A stretch of 64,000 nt of DNA from Diphasiastrum complanatum (taxonomy: Eukaryota > Streptophyta > Lycopodiopsida > Lycopodiales > Lycopodiaceae). The position numbers and the translations under genes are program-made. Shown in pieces: positions 1 to 13,230 of this stretch (position 1 is its first letter; each line of letters opens with the position of its first letter). The notes under the pieces are model-generated. The model was not told the DNA's origin. It saw only the letters and a list, made by a program, of their open reading frames with translations, and searched no databases. Where the stretch lies: the NCBI GenBank assembly GCA_029204225.1, contig CM055107.1, forward strand, positions 22,200,178-22,264,177, read 5' to 3'.

Positions 1-377
1 CTTAGATCAGATGATAGCGATGGCGACAGTGACTCTTTACGACATAGAAACCAGAGACGACGTACTACACATATTCATATTGCCCGCAGAGCCATTACTC
101 AGAGACGACCTTCTTGGTGACGTCAGCAGCATGTATCGAGGCCATCATCACATTGTTCTTTAAAAACAACAATACTTGAGGACACTGAGATATACCGTTA
201 TCATATTGGCAACATTAGACATTAGACATATTTTATGTTTATAGCTATATTTGTAGTACATTGACATTTATTTTCTATTATGGAGATGTTTCGTACGCTC
301 TCGTTGTACCACACACTTGATATGTATTTTTCTTTCGTCTTATATGCCTATTGGGATGGAAAAGACATTAATAAAAT

Positions 378-433
<56 letters not shown>
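1..433 (+). mobile_element. Probable 3' end of a LINE-like element ending in (TC)n
   Basis: The first ~112 bases are open in one frame (rich in Asp/Ser, then Arg/His) and end in TGA. An AT-rich stretch follows, ending in GACATTAATAAA just before a (TC)n run at about 381-433. The same arrangement, GACATTAATAAA then (TC)n, closes the LINE at 53.6 kb, and the ~60 bases before it also resemble each other by eye (both contain an ACTTGA-ATG segment and a TAT-T-CCT-GGG segment). I infer a 5'-truncated relative of that LINE. No reverse transcriptase is present here, so the assignment rests on the tail only. Confidence 0.4.
381..433. repeat. (TC)n microsatellite
   Basis: About 26 uninterrupted TC units directly after ATTAATAAAATCAA. 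It is interpreted as the tail of a LINE-like element. Any reading frame through it (Leu-Ser repeats) is an artefact. Confidence 0.9.
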
Positions 434-436
<3 letters not shown>

Positions 437-2753
437 CAATGCTTTGTTACTTCTTATTTACTTCACTAACAAGCTTGGCCTCTTACTACAATCACACAAG
501 AATTTTGTGCATGATTAGAAGCCATAAGCCAATATATCAAAACTGCTACGTATATGCAACCACAAGCCTAATCACAAATTATAAACTTATTTTGATATAA
601 AATCTATATTGCATGACATCATATGATTGGGGCCATTGATTCTACTTATCATGTTTGGTTTTGGTTGAAGAATCGGATTTGTAAACTTCTGAATTTGCAT
701 GGACATCTATTGTGATGCATTATGTAATATCTGTAGATTAGAGGAATTGCTTCACACCAATCAATTATAAAGTCATACTTTGCACAAAATATGTATTAGG
801 CAAAAAAATCACTTTTACTTAACAATTTATTTTATGTGGAAGAAACAAAACTCTTCACATGCCATGTCCCATCCTAGTAAGATTTTTTAACATGTCAATA
901 TGAATCATCCCTTAAATTTGAACTCTTGATATTTTTTAATGCATTTCAAAGTCTTTTTGTAAGCCAATTGGTATCAATCATGCTTGCTAATTCTAGTATA
1001 GTGTCTTCCCAATTATAACAAATACTCATGTTCGTGGTTAGCACAACTGTCATCCAAAATATGTATTGCGTAAATTGTCAATGATAGTACTATTTTTTTA
1101 AGGCAATATAGTATACTCAAATCCAGCATGAGCTTAACAATTTAAAGTATCATAGATATCCAAACTCTTTTGCAACATGCCTACTTTATTATTGTTTTGT
1201 ACACAATCTTACAGTGCATTTGATTCCATTAATAAGCATGTCTTCAACAAGCGCTACTATAGAAGTGTCATTTATACCAAACTTTGTCCCCTGTAAGTGT
1301 TCTCTATATTTGTGAAAATCATCATTCTTAACGGAAACCCAAGCACACACTCTCATCGCTCTTACTGACATCGGACAATGTGAAATTCGATCATCCACAA
1401 TGGAATGGGATTATAAACCTGAAGATGAGAATCATTCAAATTGTGATGATAGTTTCGACAATGACATGGAAGATCAGTGAACCAAGATGAAGACTACATG
1501 ATGACTATGACCAACGCTGGTGACCAACATGAAGATTTCACTAATGACTGTGAGTCTGTGACCAAGGTGAAATTTTCACTGATGACTGTCAATATCAGGA
1601 CTATAATTCTAAACCTTCAAATGATTCCTCCAAATTTACCAACAAACATTCCATCCATATTCCTAGGAGACTTCACACGGACATCTCAAATGATAACGCT
1701 TCAATGCTTACAAAACTGCCATCTAAATACAAATTAAAAAGTTTCTGAAACACCTCATCTGGACCAAATCTGGACAATTACTCCCTGAAACTTGCATATC
1801 CCAAACAGCTAAAGCATATTGGTCCAATCACCATCCCACATACTTCGCCTTAGAGTCTAGAGACTACCAAACAAGCTTCCACAATTCAAGAGCCCTTGTT
1901 CAGCGATAACAAACACAGCGATTATGCGACTACTGCATTGTAAGATAACGCAACAAAACTAATCTAAAAAAGGGAGCAACATTGCAACAGCCAACAAACT
2001 GCTACTGCCTTCTTACACATTGCAATGTTTACACACAACTGACAGACAAAAAAAGGACCAAAAAGCCAAGGCAGGGCCTCTCATGATCTGCTTCTATCAC
2101 CTTGTTATAATAAACCAACACTAGCACTTGAGAGGGATAGAGTCTTCGGTGAATTGTCAAACATTCAATCTTTTCGTATTTTAGAGCATTTGAAAGAACA
2201 AAGTTACAATATTTGAGCCTTCAAATTAGAGATGATCTGCTAATGATACCATCCACCAAATTCCATCAGCTATAGCCATCTAGAGTTGAGAAACTAAAGC
2301 TTAAAAGTCATTGCATAATTTTATGAAATCCGTGACAAATGTTAAGATGCTCAGATGCGCAGTTTTGCACCTTAAACATGTCCAGTTTTCTAGAAGCTTT
2401 ATACAACTAAAGTTGTCTTACTCAGGATTACCTGCCTGCTGCCCAGAGGCTACAGCTCCACATTTTTCATGTTCGTAAAACCAATCGCTCTCAAAAACCA
2501 GCAACTGCAGTGAAGTAGTATTTTAGATATTCCAGCCACATGGAAGTTGGAATATGCCAAGAAGCTCATTTCCTCCAAAATCTCCATAGCAAAAAAAGGT
2601 GCATAAATTCAGAGCATACATGTGCCGCAAATTTGTACCCACATAAGTTGCTATGGAGTACATCCATGTGTGGAGAGAGCAAGCCTCCAGTTCAAAATTG
2701 GCATGTTTTTCTCACGATCAGCAAAAATATTTCTGACTGTTGGCAAGGTGTTC
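434..2753. other. 3' flank of WEE1, no gene recognised
   Basis: AT-rich DNA downstream of the WEE1 stop codon. The part nearest 2753 should hold the WEE1 3' UTR. Short open frames at 1189-1398 (minus) and 1477-1737 (plus) show no recognisable motif and no supporting splice or codon pattern. Acidic-looking stretches near 1400-1560 are broken by several stops. Confidence 0.5.
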
Positions 2754-5076
2754 TTACCTTTTCAGATGCTGAACAAAATAAGCATCCTTACCATGGTTGA
2801 ACAGTGCATGATTGAGTAAATCAGCAGCGGTCGGCCTCATCTTTGAAATTGGGTGCATGAGACCCTAACAATTGAGATTGAGCATCAATGTGTTAGAGAC
2901 GGCAACATGAAGCAGCAAATGTTACAGGACAGTGTTATTTTGTTTTCTATACCTTTAAAAGATTTTGAAATGGCAATGAAAATCCTGGAAGCAGAGCGTG
3001 CTTTCCCTGCCGCAATGCCTGGAATTGTGTTCCTGAGGATGTCAAAGGAGATCCTCGTGCAAGCTCATAAAAAGTTGCACCCAATGCAAAAATGTCTGCT
3101 TTTTGGAGTTGACTGTAGTCTTCATTCAATATTTCCAATGGCATGTATCTTGAATCACCTTCTTCAACTGATATGCTGCCATCCAGCCGTGTTGCACGTC
3201 CAAAGTCCCCTAACTTGTATATCCCCTTCCGCACATAAATGTTGTCAGGCTTTATGTCCAAGTGAACAAGTCCATGCGAATGAATGTGAGCCAGGGCTTT
3301 AATAATCTGCAAAATAACATCAATGAGTTAAAACCAGGAACAGCAGGACGTACATTTGATGATGTCAGAAAACACATTCTTTGATGCCTATTCACTCAAA
3401 ATCATCATTGCATAGTCCAATGATTTACTTATAATTATCTGAATCAGCATGCCAAACTTCATACCTGCAACATTCCTCCAAGTAATGATTTTTCTGGTGG
3501 AGGATAGGCTTCAGCTTTCCATGACCTCAGAGAATTGTCACAGAGCTCCATCTGTATGTAGAGATAATCGTTTTCAAACCAAGCAGTGTGATACCTGACA
3601 ACATTCTCATGTGAATCTGGAAAAGAACAGAGAAAGGTCGTCTTTCAGCAAGAAGATTCTCTCAAGACCGCCAGATAGCGATAAAACCTTATACCTAGTA
3701 ACCATAAATGAATGTATCCGACTTCAACTATCTCATTCTTAGGATATTTGCATACTAACAAAGTGTCTCCTTGTTGTCCCTTATTATGGCCATACAATGA
3801 TTTAAACCCAGTTTTCCTCATATACACAAATCTGGGATAAGGTCTCGGCACCAAAGCTCAAATTTTCCTTTTACCAGTAAAAACGTCTGCCATAGTTTAA
3901 TTCCACCAGCTGGCAGTTACTAATTGGAAACCACACTCTTTTGAAATCGAATTTTAGACATGCGTGATTCAGCCAGTTCCTCGTGGAGAAAAGTGAATAA
4001 ATAGCACAAGTCAGGTTGCATGATTCACCTATAGCTGCCAAGGCCTGCACCTCATTGATAGCTTGTCTCCTGCAAGAAACCAACCAATCATTAACATATC
4101 GTGAGTAAAGTATTGCACTGTAAAATATGCAAGGCTGATAGAGCTTCCACCCAACTGGAAGCGATCGTCGTAAAGCTTCTAAAGATCAAGGTAGAAGGAT
4201 TAGGTAGCATGATATAATGCAAAATTGTTAGCACAAAGATAACAAGTATGGAAACATTCTCTAGCATACCACACCTTTGACCATCTTGTCTTAACTGATG
4301 AAGAGATCTTTTTATAGCATAAAAGCATCCATCGATACGCTTCAAAACTTTGAACACACGACTGAAATTGCCTAGTCCAATTTCCTGTTCACAGTGGTAT
4401 GCCACATTAGATTAATTTGATCATGCTTAAGGAGTTAATGATATACAGTGTCCAGTTAATGAAGACTTCTTGTAATCACAAACTACACTCATCCAATAGC
4501 ACATAAACTTGAGTGTTTCGATACACCATCAGCCAGATTAGACTAATCTTGACCTGAATTTCATGAAATTCCTCTCGATATCGAGATAAACAGCTTGTAC
4601 CAGCACCTAGCGCACGGTAAGGATCAACTGGAAGTCACCAGTGACAAGCACTTTCAAATGTATTAAAAGGAACAGTAGAAGATGTGAGCTAATACATCAC
4701 AGAAATGAAACTCAACAAACCCTATGTGGTAAACAGCACAAGTCTGTATAAGAGTATACTGCAAAACTAAAATAAGAAATGGCATGAATAATCATATTCG
4801 TTCTAGTCATCAAACCTTGAAACTTTGCCCTTAATTTGTTTGTGGATGTTCCAATCTCTGGATCATTATATAAAAAAGGATTTTTTATGCAAGGAGGAGA
4901 TAGTGCACGGCGTCTTAATGCAGCCAATCTTGCATTTGTGCTCGAGGGACAGCTAGCAGTATCATCATATAATTGTTCACACTTTGAAGCTGAAAAGCTT
5001 GAAAAGTGGGCTTCTAAAGGTAAATCTGAACAATAAATCTCCAACTCAGAGTGTGGATGGTTTCCACTCAACCAGC
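2754..5076 (-). CDS. WEE1: WEE1 exons 4-10: linker and complete kinase domain
   Basis: This compact block carries residues ~109-475. Exon 4 (5076-4816) encodes the low-complexity linker ending in the ALRRRALSPPCIKNPF region. Exon 5 (4627-4554) gives SRYREEFHEIQ, and exon 6 (4384-4275) the glycine loop and catalytic Lys. The 41-nt exon 7 (4069-4029) supplies helix C (NEVQALAAI). Exon 8 (3616-3465) gives HENVVRYHTAWFENDYLYIQ, the hinge region. Exon 9 (3306-2953) holds the catalytic and activation loops, and exon 10 (2864-2754) the C-lobe end (RPTAADLLNHALF). Each exon is too short or too split to be found as one long frame. The kinase core shows no stop or frameshift. Confidence 0.93.
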
Positions 5077-8000
5077 CTGACAGAAATAGCACATCAGATA
5101 GTGAGAAATACATATACAACACAAATGATGATATCTATCAAGAAAGCATAAACATTGCATGCTAAGCTCAGGTCAAGTCACTCAAACAAATGGATATAAA
5201 CTGTATAATTGGTTTGAGTTTACAGGAAAGCCACCTACTTGATTAAAACAGGTAGCATAGCATAGGCCCAGCATAAATAAACACCATAAAATAGCATATT
5301 TTTCTTGTATGGTGTTCTTTTCACTGTTATAAAAATGGTTTACATGCTTACTAGAGAATTACATTAGAACCACTTTTTAATGCATTCATAAAACGGAAGC
5401 ATTCATAAAAACCTTCCAGCCTAACATGCAACCAATGGTTCACAATGTGCAGAGTACAACACATTTGTGGTCCCATGATAGATTTTCACAGCCTTTGCTT
5501 TAAAATTCCATCATGATTTTAGTACATCTATGATTGGTGCAACCAGAATCCTTGATACAATTTGAAGCTGGCAGTAGCCTCAAATTTCAATGACTTCTGA
5601 ATGAGTTGACATTTAAAATACAGTATCACCCTCAAAAATTGTTGCACATATGTTGTCGCTCTTCATAAAGCCTATCACAAGGGCGTCGAGCCAACTTCAC
5701 TTAATGCAGAAGCAAAGTCTCTCGGTCTGTGTTCAGAGTGTCCACACTTTGAGTGCCAATTTTCTCACAGCATATGAAATTCAGAGAAGATGATAAGGAC
5801 AATGAGATAAAACAAACAAATTAAACCCCCTACTTCCTAGTAGATAGCACTACCTTTGATTAATCGGCGATTAACACACTTAGACTTGACTGTTCCTTCT
5901 TGAGAATAAAGAAAATGATGCAAACAATTCACTACTCAAGCTGCTAGAACTATTGGCTCATCCGAATTACATTCAAACCATACACACATGAAAAGTCACA
6001 TATGACATGCAGCCTCAGTATGGCTCAACAATTTTCAATATTTTAACCTACCAGGCCGTGGCCTTTTACTTCTCATTGGTGTGAGGCCTTTTGGTGGTGA
6101 TACGTTCCCCTTCTCCTGCAATAAGAGTGTCAGACTATCTGAAGCTCGGAATGAATACCATTATAGTGTGATGTTTGAAAAAGCTTACAACCTTTCCAAT
6201 TTCCTTTTATTTATTACAAGGAACTCGGAAAAAGAGAGACAAAAAGTGCACTGAAGGAGGCAAAACTTTTACACTATCTCACTACGTGCATTTTGCTTGA
6301 ATCACTACAAGATTAAAAATATAATCCATGCCTAGTTTGAAGAGAGTGCACACAACTTCACACAGAAACTTGATATGATTAAGTCATTTTTTATATGAGT
6401 TTTTCCATATCTTTCATGTAAGTACAGCTAATATATAAAAGCATGAATTAGTGCACAGCCAATAAACATGTCCCAAAACTAGACAAAAATCACATAAATG
6501 CAAGTACATTCACAGTCGCACCTCTATGAATGACTAATCAAATGACGCACTATATTTCATAGAGCTACTTAGCAACGACATTGAACATAGATTTGAAACA
6601 ACATTGAAAAGACTGGCATTGATTTTGACAATTTTCATAACATTTCTAGCATAATGTATATTCAGCCTGTTATCTTCTATCCAAAGGCATTGATTACATT
6701 TGATGATGTATTATCACGTGGGACCTGGTTTAGTGTCCAGCTCTAAGGATCCTCCTCAACAACACAAGCATCCACGACCAACAGACCACCTATTGTACTA
6801 TTTCCTACTAAGTAGCAAACATTGTGGAAGGACCTACCATTATGGACCAATACCATTTTGCATTTCTTTCTTACTGTGAGGCAGTAACAATGAGAACACC
6901 AGATCACATCTTGGGTTATCTTTAATCGAGAAAGCTAGTACAACCTAATAGCACGCTAAGCTAGTACTATGCTTCTTCTTCAACTCGTTAAAATAGCTCA
7001 ACACCTTGAGTATGATTCCTCATTCATCCAGGACTTCAAGTATGAAGTACAGTTGATTATTTCTTATAGTTCAACAAATAGCAACAAACTGGTGAAGTAT
7101 GGAACTAATCTCAAAACTCACGAAAAAAAAAAGTTCCTATTCATATTGAATAAAACTCTCAAACAAGCCTGTGTACACATAAGGAGTGCCCATGCATGGT
7201 CGTCAATAAAAGTAAATGGGAAGTTTCAAGCAAGATCTGCATGCTTTCTTGATAAATTTTAGGTAGTTAACCCAACATTAGCAAATTTAAGTGGTTTTTT
7301 AAGCAGATGAGTTCAAAAAAACACTAAAAGATATTCTGAGCTCTCATAACGTCTTTCAGAGTTGATACATCTGCATTTAGCACACATTGCAGGTGAACAC
7401 TTCATTGTTGAGAAGGAAATGCTAACATACATAATTTTGTCAGCACCCAAGCCCTGTCGCACAAGCAGAACCTAGTTCTTGGCTAGTTCAAGTTGCTTCT
7501 GCTCACAACCCTTACAGCACACAAGGTGTGATGTTCTGTCGAATTCGATAATATATACTCAGACTAATTTTCACATATTAGCACTTTTAAATGATATTAT
7601 CTTCTAGAAGAAATCTCATCTTTGATAGTAGGAGGTGTATCATGTAGTCCTCAGCATTGGCAAGAAGAGTCTGGATAAAAAAAACTGGGTAAACAATATC
7701 TTTAAAAAGGAACTGCTACTTGGTAGTCCAACACTCTCCTTAAGGTACTAGTTCAATCATTTCTGTCATCAGCTATTCTGTGACTTTTTTTACAACGAAT
7801 TTCTTCTCATTGGTTCAACCCTCTCCTCAAAATACAAGTTAAATCATTGCCATCATCAACTATTCTGCTTGTATGTGGTACCTACTCTTGATGCCTTTCC
7901 ATGACAGCACACAGGACATCTTCACTTTACGACATCTTTCTAAACATTCCTTTTTTCAGACACATGTCCCTATTCATTTTTTCCATCGTTTTCTTTCAAA

Positions 8001-11000
8001 TGCCCTCTCCGACATTTCTGCTGACATATTTGTTTTTATGGCTTTCGCACTTCACCTAACATTAGCAGGTCGGAAAAAATAGCAGAGACTTTTTTTCTTT
8101 ATTGTAGAGAAGAATTAAGGACATCGCTTACACTTGGGCCCCTAAGAGTATTTTCGTGTGGTATATGTGTGTTTCGGGAAATGGGCCGCTCATTAGCACA
8201 ATCAAACCCTTACACCATGTTAACTCTATTTTGGAACTTATTTGTCCACTGAATCCCTAGATCAATGACTAACCCAAATTTTGAGGAGCATCCGACCCTC
8301 TAAAGAATATAAATACCCTCATAAGGAGTATTAGGGAAACGCGTTTCCCGGCCCTTTTTGGCTGGGAAACACCCCTGGGAAATTGTCGTTTCCCCATCAG
8401 GAAAACGTGTGTTTCCCAAAACACCTTTTGTTGGGAAATATTTGTTTTAAAACCCTTAAAAAATGACCCAGAATGCTGCAAGGAAGTATTTCTGCCTGAA
8501 AATGGCCAGAATCTCACCTGAAGCAGGTCGGAATCCTGCTGGGGGGTCCCACAAAAACTTTTTTTTCAAACTCAAGCCGGAAATACTCACGGAAACGCTA
8601 TTTCTTAGAAAACGGTAAAAAATCGACCTAGAATGCTGCAAGAAAGGTTTCTGCCAGAAAATGGCCTGAAGTTTTGAATGTAAAAAAAGTTACTTTTTCA
8701 ATGTTTCAAGCTTCTTATGTGCTATGTAACATATTGTATGATGCATATTCTGAAGTTTCTATAGTATCTAGATTCTAGATTATATGTCATATGATGTGTA
8801 TCATTTCCCCGTTTCACATATCCCGTTTCCCCTTGCTCGATTCCCGAGGGGGTTGCATTTCCCGGGTGGGAAACATTTCTCAAAACCATGGTCACCAGGG
8901 TCCTTATTTGATAGCTTTTTGCTTCTGGTTCTGTGAATCTCTATGTGAGAAAATTTAGTGAGCTGTTGTCATGTTTTCTTGAGATTTTGTTGAAAAATTA
9001 AAATTGCACAAAGATATCACATGGATGTGTCCCCAAGACTTAGACTGATATTTTAGCATTTCATGTATTTCCGTTGTGCCATTTCAACACCAAACAGATC
9101 CTTACATTACACTTTCAGATTAAATGTAAGCACAGGAAAGATGAAGTTGTAATCATGCATAAAAGCTACTATGTAACACAAAATGGTAGCAATCTCTAAA
9201 AAACTTGTATAACAATTTGCTGTTTGAAACTAACAATTTTGTATTGTGCACAACATAGGTATGAATGAGTCTCTGTGTGCACGTACACATACAACAAGGT
9301 AAACTCATATGCACGCATCATTCTTGTCACAACATGAGTGCAAGCAAAGCTTCAATAGATGATATAGCTAGGGTGTGTTACCTTGTTCCCATCAAAATCC
9401 ACGACAATTTGTTGCTCTGTTGGAGTGACAAAATCTGGAGTACTGCACTCAATGTCATTTTATCACACCTTGTTTCAGTTAAGACAAATCTTCTAACACT
9501 GAAGGAGCCCTAAATTCAGAATCATTAGTTCAACAATCTAACTCATTAAATAGCTTCATTTATTACCACAAATCAGACATAGTATATTTAACCAGTAACA
9601 TCAAACATTCATTTGTTAATGTTGTCATTATTATCATGAAGTTACGATCACAAAAAAGAGCACTTACTTTATATTGCAATATTGAGCATGACGGATTACT
9701 TCAATTAGCACCGAACTACTAATCTTCAACAATTGGCTCAAACATTAAATAAGTTCAGAAGTTTGATAAGATTTGCACCACTAACTTAACTAAATTTAAC
9801 ACACCAAAGACAATACGATCTTCTGAGCACAACAAAGCAAGCTAACAATCATGCTAATAAGAATGTGGACAAATTTCTCAAATGACTTCAGTCAAATAGG
9901 TCACCTTAACTAAAATTTATATCCACTGTCCAGGAAAGTACAAACCTTGGCCTGGAAGATTGCCTTAGTTGAAGCAAGATATTCTTTCAATAGGTCAAAA
10001 CAACAAAGCCAATTTATTGCTCCTAGTTATAAACTCTACGACATAGGTTATGTACCATCAAACATCCTGCATTTCACATATTGCAATCTTCCTTCCAACA
10101 TAACACTTTCTCAAACAATTTGTAGTGATCGAGAAACAAGAAAACACGGCTTCTTGGACATCCCATGCATTCCCAAGCTAATTGTGGTTTAGAATGTACA
10201 TGGAAATGTGCCTTGGAAGTAGGGAGAAAACTAAAGAATTCTAGAGGTATGTTACATATGTTTTGATAAAATAGCTTTGCATAGATATATTGGACTAGTC
10301 CTCTAATTTTTTTTAAAAGTGTAATTTCAGAATATAAATTTCAATTTCTATGTGTGTACTATTTTAAATTTATGTTATTATGATGATGTGACATTCTCAT
10401 TCTCATTCTCTCATGGACATTTTATTTCTATTCCTCATCCCTATTCTTGTTCCCATTTCCTGATTACTCTAAAATAAATATTAAAACTCCAACTAAGGGA
10501 AGGAATCAAGATGAAAATGCATTCTTAAAAAATTACAAAAAGTGGTCAAACATCACTTGATCTTATTGTTTTTCAAACCGCTAACACATCATTAGTTAGA
10601 CAATTTTGTTCGTAGGCTCTTGAGTCCCTACTTTCAGCTATATTCTTTCTACTGAGCCCTATCCACAACCTCATCAAAAATGTTATTCCATACTCATCTT
10701 ATATGGATGTGCACGCATGCACTAAGTCAAGGATAGTACACTTCATTCGTTGTCCACTATACACACATGGAAATGCACGTATACATTTATATAAACGTAC
10801 ACCATAGTTGTAGTGCACGAAACAACCTCATACAAAATGTTGCTCCATACTTATACTATATGCATGTGGACGCATGCACTAAGTCCAGGATAGTACACAT
10901 CGTATCATAGGAGATATACATACTTCACCTCTATGGAGTCCACCCACAAGTTTTAGTTCTTGGATGAATGCTAGTTACTTTGTAAATTGATTGCAATAAT

Positions 11001-13185
11001 TTTCAAGCAAACTATGTTTTAGAAACCATGTTCTACAAGTTTCAATTTGTAGCTTGCAAATTTGTGGGATCTCTCTTCCTAAATCGTTGGCGATATTCAA
11101 GAAGCTACCAAATTCCAATTGCAAAAAAAGTACAACATTGGAAAATCAAATTTGTTGCAGCATTATTTTCTATCATTGTTTAACTAGCTTGCATTTCTAG
11201 ATTCCTACTAAGCACTCTTCAAAATATCATATTCAAAATGGCCCATTGCTAGCCTACTTCAAAATACATTTATTGATTTGCTATCATCTTCCCCATTTCT
11301 AATAATTTGAGGCAATTTTGATACAAAGCTTCCGAACTAAACGATCATTTCCATTTCTTGTCAAACGTTCATTTGGGTATATCTTGAAACTCTTTTTACA
11401 CCCATAATACATATGTATTATTATTGTGGATAGTTGAGGCTATTGTTGACTTACTTTTTGAGATCTTTGTTGCTCTTTCGTTGTCTACATATGGACATTA
11501 CTTCACGCATTTCATCAAGTATATGATCAATTCAAATTTCGCAAGCTTCTTCTTACAATCCTTGATGAAGTGCCCATACCTTTTGCAATAATGGCACTTT
11601 CCTTTCTTCTTTTGAGTGGTGACATTTTGACCTCCAACGGGCTTTTGCTCATCCTTGGAAGGAGGCTTCCCCTTTCCTTTTGACTTGCCTTTGCCCTTGC
11701 CTTTCCTGAAGAAAGCTTGATCTTGTTGAGTGTCACCCGCAAAGTTTTGCCTCGTTTGCTCCTCTTGAAGAAGCAGCCCAACAAGTTCATCAAAGGAGAG
11801 TTGTTATCCCCTAAGAGAGATACTCAAAGATGAAACAAATGGAAGATAAGATGAAGGTAATGAGTTGAGAGTAATGGAAACGAATTGAGCATCCTCAATT
11901 ATCTCATCAATATTGAGAAGCTCTTCACAAAGATCCTTGATCTTCGTCAAGTGATTGGTCACTTGATCCCCTTCTTGCATCTTCAACAAAGAAAGCTGAT
12001 TTCTAAGATACACCACTCTTGCTGGATTTTTGACTCTATACATAGTATAAAGTGTATGCCACGCACTTTTAGATGTCTTACAAGACCTAATATGAGGTAA
12101 GATAGATCTTTTCACAGCAAGAGCAACCATAGAATGTGCTTGTGCATCCCTTCTATCCCACTTCTTTTGTTCTTCCGAAGATGTAGAAGATGATGTTGAT
12201 GATGATGATCCACGAGGTGTAGGAGGTGCCAAAGACGGAGGCCTTTCCTCATCACCATTGACCAAATCCCACAGCCCTTTCGCTATGAGAAGATTCTTCA
12301 TCATGTAACTCCACAAGGAGTAGTTTGTGCCATCCAACCGATCTTCACTAAACAAAGAACCAATAGCTTCCGATTCTTTAGCCATTACCTCCGACAAAAT
12401 TTCAGCTTGTAGTAGATAGGAAAGAGAGCCTTTCCACAACCAAATCTACTCAAAAATTTGCAGCAAACAAAGAGCTGAAAGTAGGAGCACAAGATGTCTT
12501 TCAATCTGCAACCAAAGTGTCCAAAAGATAATGGATAGATGGCTGTCCTTCTGCACAAAAAACCAGCTTCTTGAAAATTAGGTTAGCTTCGATTGAAGCC
12601 TACACCGAAACCCAATTAGGAAGCCAAATAGCGTGATCAACACACACTCCAATAGGGCTGTTGAAAGCGCCCTACTACTTGCTGAGAATCTGCAAATTTC
12701 CAGCCACAAGTTGACCTAACCCTGAATAGGGTTTGCTGAATTTTGGGCGCCCTCCTACACAAATGCAAACCTGAAAACAAAAACAGCAAGATAAGGAGAC
12801 ACCACAACCAAAAATCGGTAGCAGATTTTTGGGCGCCCTCCTCCAAACAAAACTTGCTGAAAACTGGTTGCATAGAAATCAAATTTGAGATTCTGATTTT
12901 TGGGTGCCGAAAATTGCTCCTCCAAGATCTCTGATGGCCGCCCTCCTTCAACATGAAAAGAGACAAAAAAGCTGATCCAAACTCCACTTGAAAAGATAAG
13001 CAAGTTGCTGAAATTTCACAACAAAAAGCAAAGAAAATCCTCTTCTGGTAGGGCGCCAACAAACAAGCTTGCTGCAGATCCGGTAGCTCTGATACCATGT
13101 AGGAAAGAAAGAGTCAAGTCACCAAGATCTAGTTATCAATCAATCTCCAAGGAAAACAAGAGAGAAGAGGCTGAGCGCCCAACTC

Positions 13186-13230
<45 letters not shown>

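Noticed and set aside
2853-3302. 149-codon plus-strand ORF
   Set aside because: It is antisense to WEE1 exons 9 and 10, which have clear kinase motifs.
11527-11793. Basic 88-codon ORF (minus)
   Set aside because: It is an out-of-frame shadow. The true copia gag frame with the zinc knuckle runs through the same bases after one TAA.
12637-13098. 153-codon minus ORF between gag and LTR
   Set aside because: It lies in the untranslated leader of the copia element and has no motif; overlapping frames are equally open.
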